A DNA stretch of 64,000 nucleotides, taken from Cystobasidium ongulense (taxonomy: Eukaryota; Basidiomycota; Cystobasidiomycetes; Cystobasidiales; Cystobasidiaceae). The stretch lies in the NCBI GenBank assembly GCA_022835595.1, contig BQUP01000004.1:1054001-1118000 (forward strand), written 5' to 3'. Every line of letters starts with the position of its first letter. Within the stretch, counting starts at the first letter, position 1. The notes beneath the pieces are model-generated. The model was not told the DNA's origin and ran no database searches. It saw nothing but the letters and a program-made list of their open reading frames with translations. Below, one piece after another: positions 36,201 through 48,408 of this stretch. Made by a program: the position numbers and the translations under genes.

Positions 36201-38779
36201 CTACTCTCGACCGTCACGAACCAACTCGCGGTATCGACAGCACGGAGTTCTTTGAAAACCTTGTGGATGCTTCCATACGAGCAAGCTTGGCTACCGGGTC
36301 CTTCGAGTTCTTATTCAACGACTTGGCCGACCGCTATGCGGACAATGGCATTGAAGGCATCTACCTGGAACGCTTAGAACCTTTCATCTTGTCTGGCGAG
36401 ATCAAGACTATGCCGGTTGGCATTTCTCAACAGCTCGTTGCTAGGCACGCAGACAGAGATGAAATGCAGGAAGCCGAAGACCTCATCTGGCATATCGATC
36501 CACAGTGCCTAGACGTAAACCAAGCCGTATCGGTATGTTCGAAACACAGACTGTACGAGGCACTCATCTACGTTTACACGCGGGCACTCCAAGACTTCGT
36601 AGGCCCACTTGTCGAGCTCATTGACCTAATCGCGACGATTGTTCAAGACAGAGGAGCTAGATCTCGGCGAGTCGGAATACATGAGGAGACCGACTCTTTT
36701 GCCCAAACCGCCGGTTCGAGTGGCGATCTTGAAGTTTTGGTCCCGGCGGCATATACGGTATATTCCTACTTGGCGGACAGTCTCGTTGGTCTCTCCCACC
36801 CCAGTCAAGAACCTTTAGATGCAGAGGCAGCTCTGAACGCCAAGCGCAGCCTCTACACCTTTCTCTTTTCACCAGGCTTGCAGACGTATCCACCAGGGTC
36901 GGATCGAGTGATTCGCACGGCAACAGAAGACGGTCTCTCGATGCCATATCTTCGTTTGCTTTTGTATTTCGACACTGAAGCCACACTTGATTGTCTTGAC
37001 ATCGCCTTGGAAGACTCTTATCTCGACGAGGATGCTACAGCTTTCGGTACGCTCGACCGACAGGCCGTGATAACAGCTCTTCTCGCAATATTAAACGATA
37101 ATTCTGGGCAAACGAGCCTAGCAGGTGGCGACAGAACATTCATCAACATATTCATCGCACGCAATCTCCCGAAATACAGTCAATTTGTCAAGCTCGAAGC
37201 AGTCTCAATGCATCGAATCCTCACACAACTTGCCCTCGACACTGATCTGTCAACGCATCAGGATCGAGAGCTGGCAGTCGAATACCTGTTATCTGCGTAC
37301 ACTCCTCTATACGACTCTGATCTGCTGGCTTTGCTAGAGAAGGCCGAATTCTACCAGGTACTGGTTTCGATATATCGCTCGCAAAAGGCTTGGCCTCGAT
37401 TAGCGTCTATTTATCTTCGAGATACCGAGCAAGGTCAGGGTGTCTTCCCGAACTTAGCGAAAGTCCTCCAGGATGCCGAGCGAGACGACAAAGCACAGCT
37501 CGCGCTCGTGAAATCAGAAATCACGGAAAATGCTCCTCAACTGGTCGGAGAAGGCGTCACTGAGCTTGTCAATCTGATCGAGCGACACATGCCGGAAGAA
37601 CATAACAAGGTTGTGGAGACGTTGCGAGAGTCGCCACTACGTCAGATGGCCTATCTGAGATGTCTGCTGGAGCCTCAGCTGGATGAAGAATCCGCTTATT
37701 CTCTCAAGATTCCGAGCAAACATGCTTCCGATAGCCTTCGGTACATGTATGTGGGTTTACTGTCACAATTCGATCCTCCGAGCGTAATGCGATATCTCAA
37801 GGCCGAGCCTAGTCTAGATGAGGAGGAGATTGTGCACATATGCAAAGACCGTGAAAATTTCGAAGCTGTCATTTGGATACAAGCAAGTCACGGGAGCATC
37901 TCTCAAAGCCTGGATACCGCTCGGAGTGTCTTGCAGTCGCAGTCCGATCTAGTCGTTCGGGGTCTGCTGTCCCACGCCAGCAGTCAGAGCACGCGTTCAG
38001 CAATGCAACAAGTCATCGATGTTGGCAGGGCTGCAATGCAGGTAGCCGGCAAGACCAGCCGTGCGGAGCTACCAAGAGGAGATTTGCTCGTAGAAGATCT
38101 ATGGTACGGAGTCCTCTCGTCCTTGATTGACACCGTGCGCGATGTCAGCAGGAACATGCAGACATCGGGTGATAGTAACCAGTCTTCCAGTATCAGAGAT
38201 ATGCTAGCGAAAATCAAGCAACTCATTCCCGATGCAATATCGGTACTGATATCCTCTACATCCTCCGAGACGCTGGCGCTTCCGCATCTCGTTCGACGTC
38301 TCATGGATAGTTCTGCCAACTCCACATATGCCGAGTACAAAGGCATACTGGACAGCATGCTTGACACTTATCGCTTCGAAGGCAATCTTCTATCTACTTC
38401 CAAACGCTTGCTAGAATCGGATGTTCACCAGCAAGTCGCAGAGTTAGTCAAGACGCGAGGTACAGGTTGGCGACCTGATACATCGGGAGTATGCGAAGCA
38501 TGCGGTCGATCCGTATGGGCACGTGTCAATGAAAAGGACAGATTGAGTAATCCTCAATTAGTCGTTCGTAGTGCATCAGAGCTTGAAGTAAGCGAAAAGC
38601 TTAAAATCAGACCTAAAGTCAGGCGGCGTCCTAGCTTGAAGGGCAAAGAAACAGACTGGTACGAAGAAGAGACACCAAAGACAAATCAGGACGGTCCAGG
38701 TAGTCAGAGCCTTGTTGTCTTTAAAGGCGGCGCGATTTGTCACGCAGCATGTCTGGAACAAGGTGAAAGAGCCCGGTGA
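33202..38779 (+). CDS. VPS8: CORVET complex subunit VPS8
   Basis: Four exons: 33202-33612, 33676-35622, 35708-35866 and 35924-38779, in phase, giving 1,790 aa; this is long next to yeast Vps8 (1,274) and human VPS8 (1,428). The extra length is mostly an N-terminal ~330-residue Ser/Pro- and acid-rich region. A WD40-like propeller follows, with the Vps8 signature LALSQDSTFIAVAYHSGHIHLYEW, then WLNRH-TIALLTARRILLFDL, which confirms intron 2. A long alpha-solenoid comes next. The C-terminus has a degenerate RING (CEACGRSVWA ... AICHAACLEQ). Vps8 is one of the two CORVET-specific subunits that tether Rab5-positive endosomes. I chose the ATG at 33202 because no longer frame is open; an earlier exon cannot be excluded. 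Confidence 0.88.
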
Positions 38780-39210
38780 CTTGAAAAATGCCCTTCAATA
38801 CCCACGCATGGTCAAACATATAAGTTACGTTGTGACGACCCACGATTCAGCAGAAGTAATAGCAGTCAGTTGTACTCGATAGATCAAGACTATGTTCCAG
38901 GGTAAAGCATGAGCAAGTCGGGCGTCAGAGATTAAGAGCTAGATTATGAGCCAAAAAGGCTTGCTGGCGTTTATCATGAGATCCTTGCAGTACCTAGACT
39001 GACAATGCTATCGATTATCTCAAGAGAAAAGACTATATCTACACGATACAGATGAGCAGGCCCTTACAGGGACAATGAAACAGTAAGCTAATGACAAGAG
39101 GCCGTATGTACCTTCATCGGTTAATGATTTAGACCCGTGTACTCTTTGTTTTTTTTTGGTTGGGTTAGGTTGCAAGTACTGTCCTTTCCTCCAATGCATT
39201 CAATCGTGAT
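38780..39210. other. Convergent 3' region of VPS8 and GUT2
   Basis: These 431 bases lie between two stop codons and should hold the two terminators. A run of T (about 39149-39158) is the only low-complexity patch. No gene is seen. Confidence 0.6.
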
Positions 39211-41849
39211 TTACGTGCCACCACCGGATCGCTCGACAGGGATCTGTCTTCGTTCTTCCTTAGAACCAGCTTCTGGAGCAGTGAGTTCCTTTGTTCGTAG
39301 TGGGCCTGAAAGACTTCGTCTAGCAGCGATTCTTCCGCTCTTGACATCGTCGAAAGAGACCTTTTCGAGGTCGGGGTGGAGACCCATAGAGGTTAGGAAA
39401 GTCTTGGCATCTTCGAATTCGGAATCCTGTCGCTTCTGAGACCAGTTAAGCTCTTCGGTCATGATTTCGATAACCTTTGGTAGAGCTTCGAGGGCAGCTT
39501 GCGAGTTAAGGAAGGACAAGCGTGTCTGTTCAATCAAGGAAAGTGAGTACAGTCAGTACTAATTGGTGGGCCATGCAAGGAGGGATCAGCTCACTCGTCG
39601 AGCAATGACATCGACCGCGGTTTGAGCGTATTCACGTCTTGCAGCGTATCTGACCTCAGCCTCGATGTAAGGATAGGCAGGGTCGATACGTCTTCCTCTG
39701 ATGGGCCATCTGATATCTGTCTTTGCAGACATGTCGCAAACGTTCCATGCTCTATCACCATACGTGTCTGTAAGGTGCTTGGCAACTTCCATGTCGACTC
39801 CGTAGTCCTGAATGAGCTCGACGTAGAGATTCTTTCTCCATCCATGTGATCCAACTAGCTTGAGCGATTCGGTCTTGCATGGAAGTCGTGCGGCATCCTT
39901 GAGGTCGAAAGCCTTGATTGCAGCATCGACTGTCTCAGCGGCCATTGCCTGTGGTGAACAACGCAATTGATTAGCCATGTGCATACGATTTTGGCTATAG
40001 CGTAAAGTGATTCTCTGACGTACTCGGTAAGTTGTCCATTTGCCACCAGCGATGGTGAGGAGACCTGAAGGCGACACATTGATCATGTGGTTACGGACAA
40101 GTCCTTGCGTGTCCTTAGCTGCAGGGTCACGGACAAGAGGTCTGATACCAGACCAAGCAGAAAGGACATCTTCTCTTCTAACTTGAATATCCTTTGAAAG
40201 GTAATTTCTGACTTCTCCCAAGATCCATTGGATTTCTTCCTCTTTAGGTATGGGGTTGGCAGTTACTGGACTTGCAGAATCGGTTGTTCCTGCAATTGCA
40301 TTTCCTTGCCATGGAAGGAAGAAAATGACTCTTCCGTCAGAAGTGGCGGGGTCGAGCATACCCATGTTTTGTGGTGAGTAGTAGTTGGGAAGTGTGACGT
40401 GGACACCGGAGGAAGGCGCTACAATTGTCTGTACATTGGGGTCATCTAGTTGACGTACTCCGTCCGCGAATGGACCAGTGGCGTTGATGATACCCTGTAC
40501 CAGAGAGTAGGCTTCAATAATTAGCATCAAGCGACTGCACTTGAAAACGCAACTCATCTTACCTTAGCTTTGACATTGAACTCTTCGCCAGTGATATTGT
40601 CCTTTAGTCTAGCACCGTTGAGCTTGCCATTTGAATCCTTGTGGAGAGCGACGACCTCGGTGTGGTTGGCAGCAACTGTGCCCTGGTGGACAGCAGTCAT
40701 AGCCAGAGCCATGTTCATGCGGGAGTCGTTGTGTTGTCCTGTAGCCATAAACAATATGGTCAACAAGCTATCTTGGAAGTAGGGAAGGAGTGCGAGAGGA
40801 AAGACTCACCATCGTAGTAGACAAGCGAACCACGTAGCTTCTCATCCTTCAAAAGAGGGAATTGAGCGAGTGTCTTGCCTCGGCTCATAAAGTATGAGCC
40901 TTCCATATTCTGCGATCCAGCCAAGATGTCGTATAGCTTGCATCCTGACCAGAAGTAGGGAATTTGCCAGTATCTGTTTGATGAAACAAGCCTCAGGTAA
41001 GAAAAGCCATACGAGGACATCCAAAATGAATAGCAAGAGAGAAGAGAAGGCTTACGTGTAAATGGGCAACATGATAGGAAGAGGGTGGGATAGGTAAGGG
41101 GCGATTTCGAGGAAAGTCTTTCGCTCGTGTAGAGCTTCTCGGACGAGTTTCCACCTGTTGGGAAGAAAGAGTGGATAAGCGAAGGATTTCAGACCTGCCT
41201 GAACTGGAATCGCGATTTGAGCCAGAAAGAAGCCGCCACTTACTGTTCATAGTCAAGCTCAAAGATTGCTTTTTGTAGATATCGAACACCACCGTGGATG
41301 AGCTTGGTGGACTTGGATGAAGTGCCTGTGTTCAAGTAATGTGTAAGTAAGTGTATTCAGTGCTAAGCCGAGAACCAAACATACCCGAAGAGTAGTCGTC
41401 GCGCTCAACCATTGCGACTTTGAGGCCTCTTGAAGCGGCGTCAACGGCTGTACCAGCTCCAGTAGCACCACCACCGATGATCTGGGGTAGGTAGGGATGT
41501 TAGCAGTGCATCGACTAGAGGACTGCGATTGGCCGTTGCTCACCAGCAGATCGTAAGCATCTCCATCGCTTTGGTTCTTTCTTGCCTGTGCAAGCTCGGC
41601 GCTGGGTTCGTACTTTGGATGGAGAACTGCATTCTTCTTGAGAGCGTTCATCATCTCCTCGCGAGTAGGAGGGGTCCATGACAATGGAGGAGGCTGGAGC
41701 ACTGGGTCTGCATCGCGCTGAGCATCGAGGCGGAGTTGCCTCTGCTGCTGGACTGCTTGGAAGACGGCGTACGAAGCCACTGCACCACCTGTGATCTTGA
41801 GCGAGGTGGATGCGGCAGCTCTGAGCCGTGGGGATGCGAAGCGAGCCAT
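39211..41849 (-). CDS. GUT2: Mitochondrial FAD-dependent glycerol-3-phosphate dehydrogenase
   Basis: Nine exons on the minus strand: 41849-41544, 41481-41385, 41325-41244, 41154-41056, 40974-40811, 40738-40563, 40494-40024, 39948-39595 and 39525-39211. The total is 687 aa. The N-terminus (MARFASPRLRAAASTSLKI, then a hydrophobic stretch) fits a mitochondrial inner-membrane presequence and anchor. The FAD-binding GGGATGAG opens the Rossmann fold. Other marks are STKLIHGGVRYLQKA, HNDSRMNMALAMTA, IINATGPFAD and TIAGGKWTTYR. It oxidises glycerol 3-phosphate to dihydroxyacetone phosphate and passes electrons to ubiquinone, in glycerol use and NADH shuttling. Intron 7 (40023-39949, 75 nt) has no stop and keeps frame, but the family continues directly from TTYR to AMAAETVD, so it is an intron. 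The aquaglyceroporin lies upstream in the same orientation. Confidence 0.93.
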
Positions 41850-43170
41850 GACTGACTGCTAGCTACTTTGCGCTTCCTGGTGAAGTCGATGGATTGGAAG
41901 AGAAGTGCAGACGAGCTTAAAAGTTGATGGAAAGCCTCGATGAGGTCAGGCAAGCGGAGAGAGATGCAATGAGTGGAAGAAGGAAGGAACGGCGCGACTG
42001 GACGAGGAAGAAGAGAGAGTTCTCTTCCCTTGTATATCAAGGCAAAGCAAAGTCACGCCTAATTAACATCGAGATCTCTTTCTCTTCTTTCTTTCTTTCT
42101 TTCTCTTTCTTTCATCCATCACGCTTCTTGCTTAACCGCGACGGCCACGGCTAATCATCGGCGTCTCCCACCCACGGCCTGCCCATCAGAAGCAGGGCAG
42201 GCAGAATCGGATAAATTACAATCGACCACTCAAGACACATCAGCTGCCACCGCCAAAGTTGGCCGCCACCACCGCTGCCGTAGCGTACCCGGCTGAAATA
42301 ACATGGAACTTGCTTGTCAAGAGCCAGAGCGCGCTGCATAAATAATGTGTTTGAAAATGTTAGCCTACGGTAACCGGCAATTATAAGGAATAGGTACCGT
42401 ACCGTGCAAGGACCCGTCAGCCCGTCAATCGAGCATCTACAAGTATTCCATGATTGCTGCTTCATACATGCTTTGTTGCCCGGAAGGTTAACCTAGCGTC
42501 AACCTAGCAGTTCCCTGCCTGTTCTCGCACTGAATGAAAGCCGGTAACCATTGTGAGACCATCTCCAGGCCTGGGCTCAAGGAGCTTCAAGTCCGGTAAT
42601 TGAGTGGGGACCTACAGTAATTTACATCGACTCCCGCACGGTGCTCCCGTTCTCCAGTTAGACCACATGGCAGCTGTACCTTTAATCCAATCCTGAGAAC
42701 TGATGCTGCAATGTTGGTGAGCAGGCAGACGACTTACGTTCGCAGGCCTTTCAAGTTATACAAGCAAATCGCAATCAGGTGAGAAGCACGCTCAATTGTA
42801 TCGTTGATGATAATTGAATTTTAAGTCCATTAACTAGGCTAACATTATTCACACCTATAGACAGAGCTATTTGATACGTACATCCCATACAACAGCGCCA
42901 GGATCGAAAATTGAAGGTAGTGCAAAACCGCAGACTACGAACAATTAACGCCTTGAATACCGACCCGGGGAAAAGAACTAATGATGATAGAGGACTTGAG
43001 ATCAATCTGTATATCGATGTAGTTAAGAAAGATTTCGGTTGCTTGATTATCAGACAGGCACCTTTGATGGTGCTAACTGGTTTTATTGTAGCATATTGCT
43101 GAAGCGAGAAGAGGGCATGCGCCCAATTCTCGTTGCTCGACAGCGTTCACGTTCCAAAGACAGAGCGCGA
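41850..43170. other. GUT2 upstream region
   Basis: About 1.3 kb between the GUT2 start and the aquaglyceroporin stop. It contains a pyrimidine microsatellite and a GC-richer patch with repeated CCGCCACCACC-like units near 42245-42280. I find no gene. The length fits a strongly regulated promoter, but I cannot name sites. Confidence 0.5.
42075..42115. repeat. Pyrimidine microsatellite of TTTC units
   Basis: A ~40-base run of T and C made mostly of CTTT/TTTC units on the plus strand, equal to GAAA units on the GUT2 sense strand about 230 bases upstream of its ATG. Such tracts are common in fungal promoters and may be unstable in length. Confidence 0.7.
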
Positions 43171-44939
43171 TTATGCGGTCGAGTCGGTGATGGAGAGCTC
43201 CTCTGTTCTCTTCTTCTTTGTGAAAGGAATTCTGAATGGCTTGTTGAGTGGTGATTCAGTTCCAGTGAAGATGAAGGTATCGTAAACGAAGGATCCGACG
43301 AGTCCACCGCAGATGGTAGCGACGATAGGCACGTAAAGGAAATAGCAGTTGCGGTCGGTCCAGATTGTAGATGGGTAACCGTACATGGCAGCGGCGATAC
43401 GAGGACCAAGATCACGAGCAGGGTTCTGTGAAAGTCAAGTAGGTTAGCTCGAGCTGAGCGTTTGTTGAAATTAGGAAGGTCGCTCTAAACGTACCAAGCA
43501 GTAAGCGGTCTCTGTACCGAGAGCAGCACCGATACCCATGATGATCAAGTAGAGAATGACACCGTTCATGCCTGCTGGTGCAGGGTTGTTGTTGGCATCT
43601 CCGAGTGATAGAATGAGCAAGAGTAGGACAGCAGTGGCCAAAAGTTCGGAGCAGAAAGCGCCAATGTTTGACATGTAATCCTTAGGACCGGTGAAGAAGA
43701 GGGTTGCGGTGGAGGTAGGGGTGCCGAATGTACGTAGGTTATAGCCACCTTCGAACTGATTGAGTAGAGCGTGATAGTTTCCTTGGATGAGGCAAGAACC
43801 GAAGCATGCACCTAGGACTTGAGCGAGGCAGTAACCGGGGACTTTGCGCCATGGGAATCCACGGTAAGTAGCGAGAGAAATTGTAACAGCACTGTGAGTC
43901 ATGAGAAGAGGCGTTAGCGAGATGGACCAAATGTGCTAGATAGAATCGAGAAGTGGATCCACTTACGGACTCAAATGAGCACCAGAAATACCACCAGCGG
44001 CGTAAACACCAGCCATAACACCGATACCCCATCCGTGAGAGATGGAGAGGTAAGAACCTTGGGTGAGATTTGAGAGGACGACTTGACAATTGACACCGTT
44101 TCCGAAGATGATAAGAATGGCAGTACCTATGAACTCTGCGAAGGGTTCTTTGTAGGTGTTTCTGATTTTGGCCCATCGGTTGGGAAATACAGGACCCATT
44201 TCGCCGTATGCATCTGGTAGAGCTGAGACTTCGGTGAGTTCACCCTTCTCGTGCTTCTCCATCTGCGAGGTCGAGGAGAAACCACCAGAAGTGCCTTCAA
44301 CATGGTCGTGGGGTCCAACCTGAGTTTGAACTCGACTGATAGGGTTGGAGTGGAACTGGCTGCGGTATTTCTGAGCTGCGTGGGACTCGAGCTGTGTGCC
44401 AGCAGGGTGTACGAGCTCGGTCTGAGGTGCGGAGCCTAAAGAGCCGAAAAGACATTAGAACCATCGGGCTCAAACCGAAACCGGCGAAATAAATTGGAAA
44501 AAACATTGCGTACCAGATTCGATGGCGGCCATCATCTCAGGAGTAACGAGAACATATCGTACATTGCCTTCAGCTGTGTGAGGAGCGGCAGACGAGAAAC
44601 CGGGACCCTGTTGTGTGGAAAAGTGGAAGAATCTGTCAGTTTTAGAGTTTCTATTAAAGCCCGGCAGACCGAGACCAAGTCTCTGTGCTAATAGATGCTT
44701 ACGAAAAGCTTTGGGTCTTGATCATTATGGTGATGGCGGCGGTTGGAGTGCTGCTCATTGGCTTCATTGCCGTCTTGCTTCAGCCAGTGCGAGGCGCGTT
44801 CGGAGAAGGAAGCCTGTCTCTCACCTTGGCCAGGTCTGCTGATAGCTTGTACTCGTGGATCCACAGGAAGTGTGATCGGAGCTTCTGAGATGGAGTTGCT
44901 GCGCGAGGCAGGGCGCGAGTTGGGTCGAGAGCGGGACAT
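43171..44939 (-). CDS. Aquaglyceroporin (MIP family, Fps1/AQP-like)
   Basis: Five exons on the minus strand: 44939-44703, 44607-44514, 44435-43967, 43891-43495 and 43425-43171, giving 483 aa. The N-terminal ~185 residues are hydrophilic, Arg/Ser/His-rich and probably cytoplasmic and regulatory, as in fungal glycerol channels. Six membrane helices follow, with half-helix loops. The first begins EPFAEFIGTAILIIFGNGVNC and the last FLYVPIVATICGGLVGSFVYDTF. Loop B reads GAHLSPAV, so the usual NPA is SPA here. Loop E has the normal NPARDLGPR; its Asp after NPAR is the mark of glycerol-passing members. The first motif is completed across an intron, and the splice is unambiguous. It should carry glycerol and perhaps water across the plasma membrane. 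The next gene on the same strand is GUT2. Confidence 0.9.
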
Positions 44940-47033
44940 GGTGGAAGTAGGATGGGTGTTGTGTTGTGCTTGTAGAGGAAGAGTAGACAGGAAAGTAATG
45001 GTAAAGTGTTCGGATAACAGGAACAGGCGCGAATAGAAGCCGAACTAGTAACGCTAGCTAGCTGGGAGTGAACCTTGGGATCCGGGACAGGTGAAGGAGA
45101 CTCGTTCTCTGGATGGATGACAAGGAGAAAGAGAAGCAAGAGACGAAGGACGATGAGGGGAAGTTTGGGATCCCATATTGCGCTCTGCTTCGGGCTTACT
45201 TGCAGATGGCGGCTTCCCCAAGTTTACCCAGCTTCTGAAGATGTGCCGGGCGAAACTTCTGCTTCATCAAGGCGTCGGGGCACATGATTTTTGGGAAGAA
45301 CTCCCGCCTTTGCCGATTGTACCGAAATTAGGGGCAGAGCCTGGATAAACCTTGGACAGTCGACAGCGGGGCAGCTGGAAAAGCCTTGGAGGGAATTTGC
45401 AGCTTGACGGGCCTGGAAAGCGGGGCCACTCGTCTAAACTTGTAGACAAAGGTCTCACGTAAAGTCGTTGGTGGTGCCTCGTAGATCTACCGTTAAGTTG
45501 CCCTTCCAGAAGCCACCAAATTTGGTGGCGAAGATGTTTTGCATGTGGTGTGTGTCACAGCATCGGGCGTAATAATAATCTGGGTACAGTACGCTATGGC
45601 TGTCGAAAGTTTTCATACTCCAGGTGTTTACGGTGACGCGGCAGCGACATACAGTACTGTGGCCATATGTACAGCGGGAGTTACCTTCCACCATGTAAAT
45701 ATATCATTCGCCAGCAAAACTGTGACCACGTGTGCACATGTAAATTCACAGTACTTACAGCTTTCGCTGGACCAGCACGGCACACGCACAAAGCATACGG
45801 TACCTACCGTGGCATAGCGGCTGGTGCCTGGCCCCTATAATATAGACAGAAAAACCGGTACCGTATACCCCAGTTTTAACCGCTTTGCGGACCCAGATTC
45901 CGCAACTTTTCTTTCTTTGCCCTTCTGGAGTTGTCATTGTGTGATTTATCCGCATGTGGAGATGTCCCATCTCTCATGATGGCCTGCGTGGGCTGGATGC
46001 TGTACAGCTCTCCGTTACGGTCGCCGGTCTGGGTGTCGCGGAGTTGCGGACTCTGAGGGCTTTTCTTCGCAGGAAGAACCGGGGTTTTGACAGTTCTTTG
46101 ACAAATCGAAAATCGGCCCGGGGTAAAACGTTAAAGTGGACCGGTCCAATAATTTGTGTACATTGCCGGTATCAGCGTTCATCTTTTGGTAGGCAGGACT
46201 CTACGCTACGTAGTGCCATCAGGTGGAGGTGCAGTCTTGACGATGTGCATCACAGTAGCAGGAAGTAGGACAAGCGGGGGATGTGCACCAGAGTTGACGT
46301 CTCCTGTACTGTTACCGTGAGCAGTGATAGTATCTTTATGGCGGGAAGTGAAGCTTGCGAGTTCCCCCAAATTGTCGATCACCTCGTGTTGGCTGTCGGG
46401 TGGGCAAAGGTACCAGGAACCTCGAGAGATACGCGACAAAGCTGCTGGACCCCTCTTTTCAAGGTAGAACTAGAAGACGGACGCAAAGACTATGCCCATT
46501 GGCAAGTATAAGCAGGTCTTCGTGTCGCAGTACGTCGGTATTCCTCCCATATCGATTGGGATAAGCGGCGCTTAGGCAATCTGTGTTCTTGTGGGTCGAG
46601 CGAAGTACGGTGCCTTGTAGATAGGGCGTCCCCACCGAAACAATGGAATGTGATGGTAAGATCAGAAGAGTAGAGTAAATGGAACAAGTGGAACAGAAGA
46701 GACCAGTGCTTATCAGACTTCAAGCAGTATTCTGTGGGCGGTCCGCAGGTTAGCGGCTATTCACGGCCTGCGGTAACGTATCTACAAAGGTGCATGTCTA
46801 CTTGCCGATGCCGGCCGATACTCCCCCGAAAGGCCAAGGAAAGACTGAGATGAGTACCAAAGAAAGTCCAAAGGTCAATAAACATTGAGATCGTGATGTA
46901 TACACTTACTGTGTTCACGTTTTGCTCGTCCAGCATGAGGAATAGTCATAATGATGGTTCGAAAACGCTTCGCCACCATCTCGCGTTTAGCAGGAGGTTC
47001 ATGTTTTTACGAATTGAATCCAAAGGACCTGAG
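44940..47033. other. Gene-poor stretch upstream of the aquaglyceroporin
   Basis: About 2.1 kb with no recognised gene; open frames are short, overlap on both strands and carry no motif. The proximal part must contain the promoter of the aquaglyceroporin. Many short palindromes occur between 45480 and 45860, including the 18-bp one listed separately. Confidence 0.5.
45512..45529. repeat. 18-bp perfect palindrome
   Basis: GCCACCAAATTTGGTGGC is a perfect inverted repeat. A 10-bp palindrome, GTAGATCTAC, lies 22 bases before it (45481-45490). It could be a binding site for a dimeric regulator, but its distance of about 570 bases from the aquaglyceroporin start makes this speculative. Confidence 0.6.
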
Positions 47034-47106
47034 TTCCGAATAGCTCAGCGGTTAGAGCGCTCGCTTCACACGCGAGAAGTCGAGGGTTCGATCCCCCCTT
47101 TGGAAA
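47034..47106 (+). tRNA. tRNA-Val(CAC), no intron
   Basis: Acceptor strands TTCCGAA (47034-47040) and TTTGGAA (47099-47105) pair, with one G-U. The D arm is GCTC/GAGC. The anticodon stem CTCGC/GCGAG is perfect and its loop TTCACAC gives anticodon CAC (47067-47069). The T loop TTCGATC is normal, but the T stem GAGGG/CCCCC has an A-C mismatch at 50:64. Discriminator is A. Two TTTTT tracts follow (47115-47119 and 47126-47130) and can act as Pol III terminators. The anticodon loop is uninterrupted, in contrast to tRNA-Lys at 14505. Confidence 0.9.
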
Positions 47107-48408
47107 GTAGGATGTTTTTGCATCGTTTTTGCAGGATTCCCGACCAGTCCCGTGGCTTCCGCAAGTGCGCAAACGTTGTGTATCGGTGATTACCCCATCA
47201 GGTAGTCTCTCTAGGGGTATGGCCATGCTTCTGCGTTTCTACAGGCGTAGAACGCTGCATCCTCTGTTTTCACAAGATCCCCAGATTCTCGTTGATATGG
47301 GTATAAGAAGCTTCCGACAGATCTTGTGCTCAGCTAGATACCTCTACATTGTTTTTCTTCGGCCTATAGCTGCTTTTCAAACCCACAAGTTCATGTAGTG
47401 CTTGCAAATTTGAGGTATTCGTGGCTGGCAACCTGTAGAGTGCCACGTTAGTCGAATAGCTTGAAAAAAGAAAATGTGAGGCTGCTGCCGTGCATACACT
47501 GAATATATAACTCCTCATTGGTAGCGGTTCAGTTGCAGTTGACGACTTGCTTGTTGCTTTGGTTGTCGTTCTTGATGGAAAGTCTTAGGCATCTGGCGCG
47601 GAACTCGGCGCTCTGAAACAAGATAGGAAACAGCGGATCAATTGTGATTGCATGTTCCAGTGTTCCAGGCTTCAAAGGGTGGGCGGCGATAGGTGCTGTT
47701 GCATAAGTGCTAGAGAAATACGTGGCTTCTGTAAAAGTGAGCTTACAACTCTGCTACCCAAAGATACGGTACAGGGGTGGGTTTGACAAGAGTCCACATA
47801 TCAGGGTTTATTCAGATAGCCCATCAAGTTATGGAATAGGCCTTTTGTGCTGCTTGGACAAGGCTGGGCTCCTCAGATCTGCCGAGCAACGAAAAGCGTG
47901 CACCTTGTGTATGTTAAGGAGGTAGTTGACTGGGTCAGAGTAGTCAGCCATTTGGAATGGAGTAATGCTGATACTGCTGCTGCAAGGCTTGTGATTCATG
48001 CTTGTGTCACACGCGCAGTACTTCTGTGGACTGCTCAACCTCCTCATGAGGTTTACATATGTCTACGTCTTGATAGCCAGTACGGTAAGTCGCAACATTA
48101 AAGAAAAGTCATGATTTTCAAGCAGAAGTATCGACAGTAAAGACCATCCTCGTGCTTGTTACATTGAGCAAAAGTAGTGGGTCTTGGTTGTTTCGTTTCG
48201 GAGCATCTATCATAGCTAAGTACATCTTTCTTTGCCACAGATCTAGATCAATCTCTAGCCCGCTTCTGGCGACGTCACAGGTTGCGAGTCGAGGGCAGGC
48301 TTAAAAAGAGGCGCGCACTTTCTTCCGCCTTTCTCCTTCCAGCCAAACAACAAGCTTAGCACTTTCGACCTACCACACTACTCTATCACACCCATCAATA
48401 CTCATACA
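47107..48408. other. Spacer between tRNA-Val and the small conserved protein gene
   Basis: About 1.3 kb. Apart from the tRNA terminators at its start I see no gene. The last 100 bases are CT/CA-rich and look like the promoter and leader of the gene starting at 48409. Confidence 0.5.
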
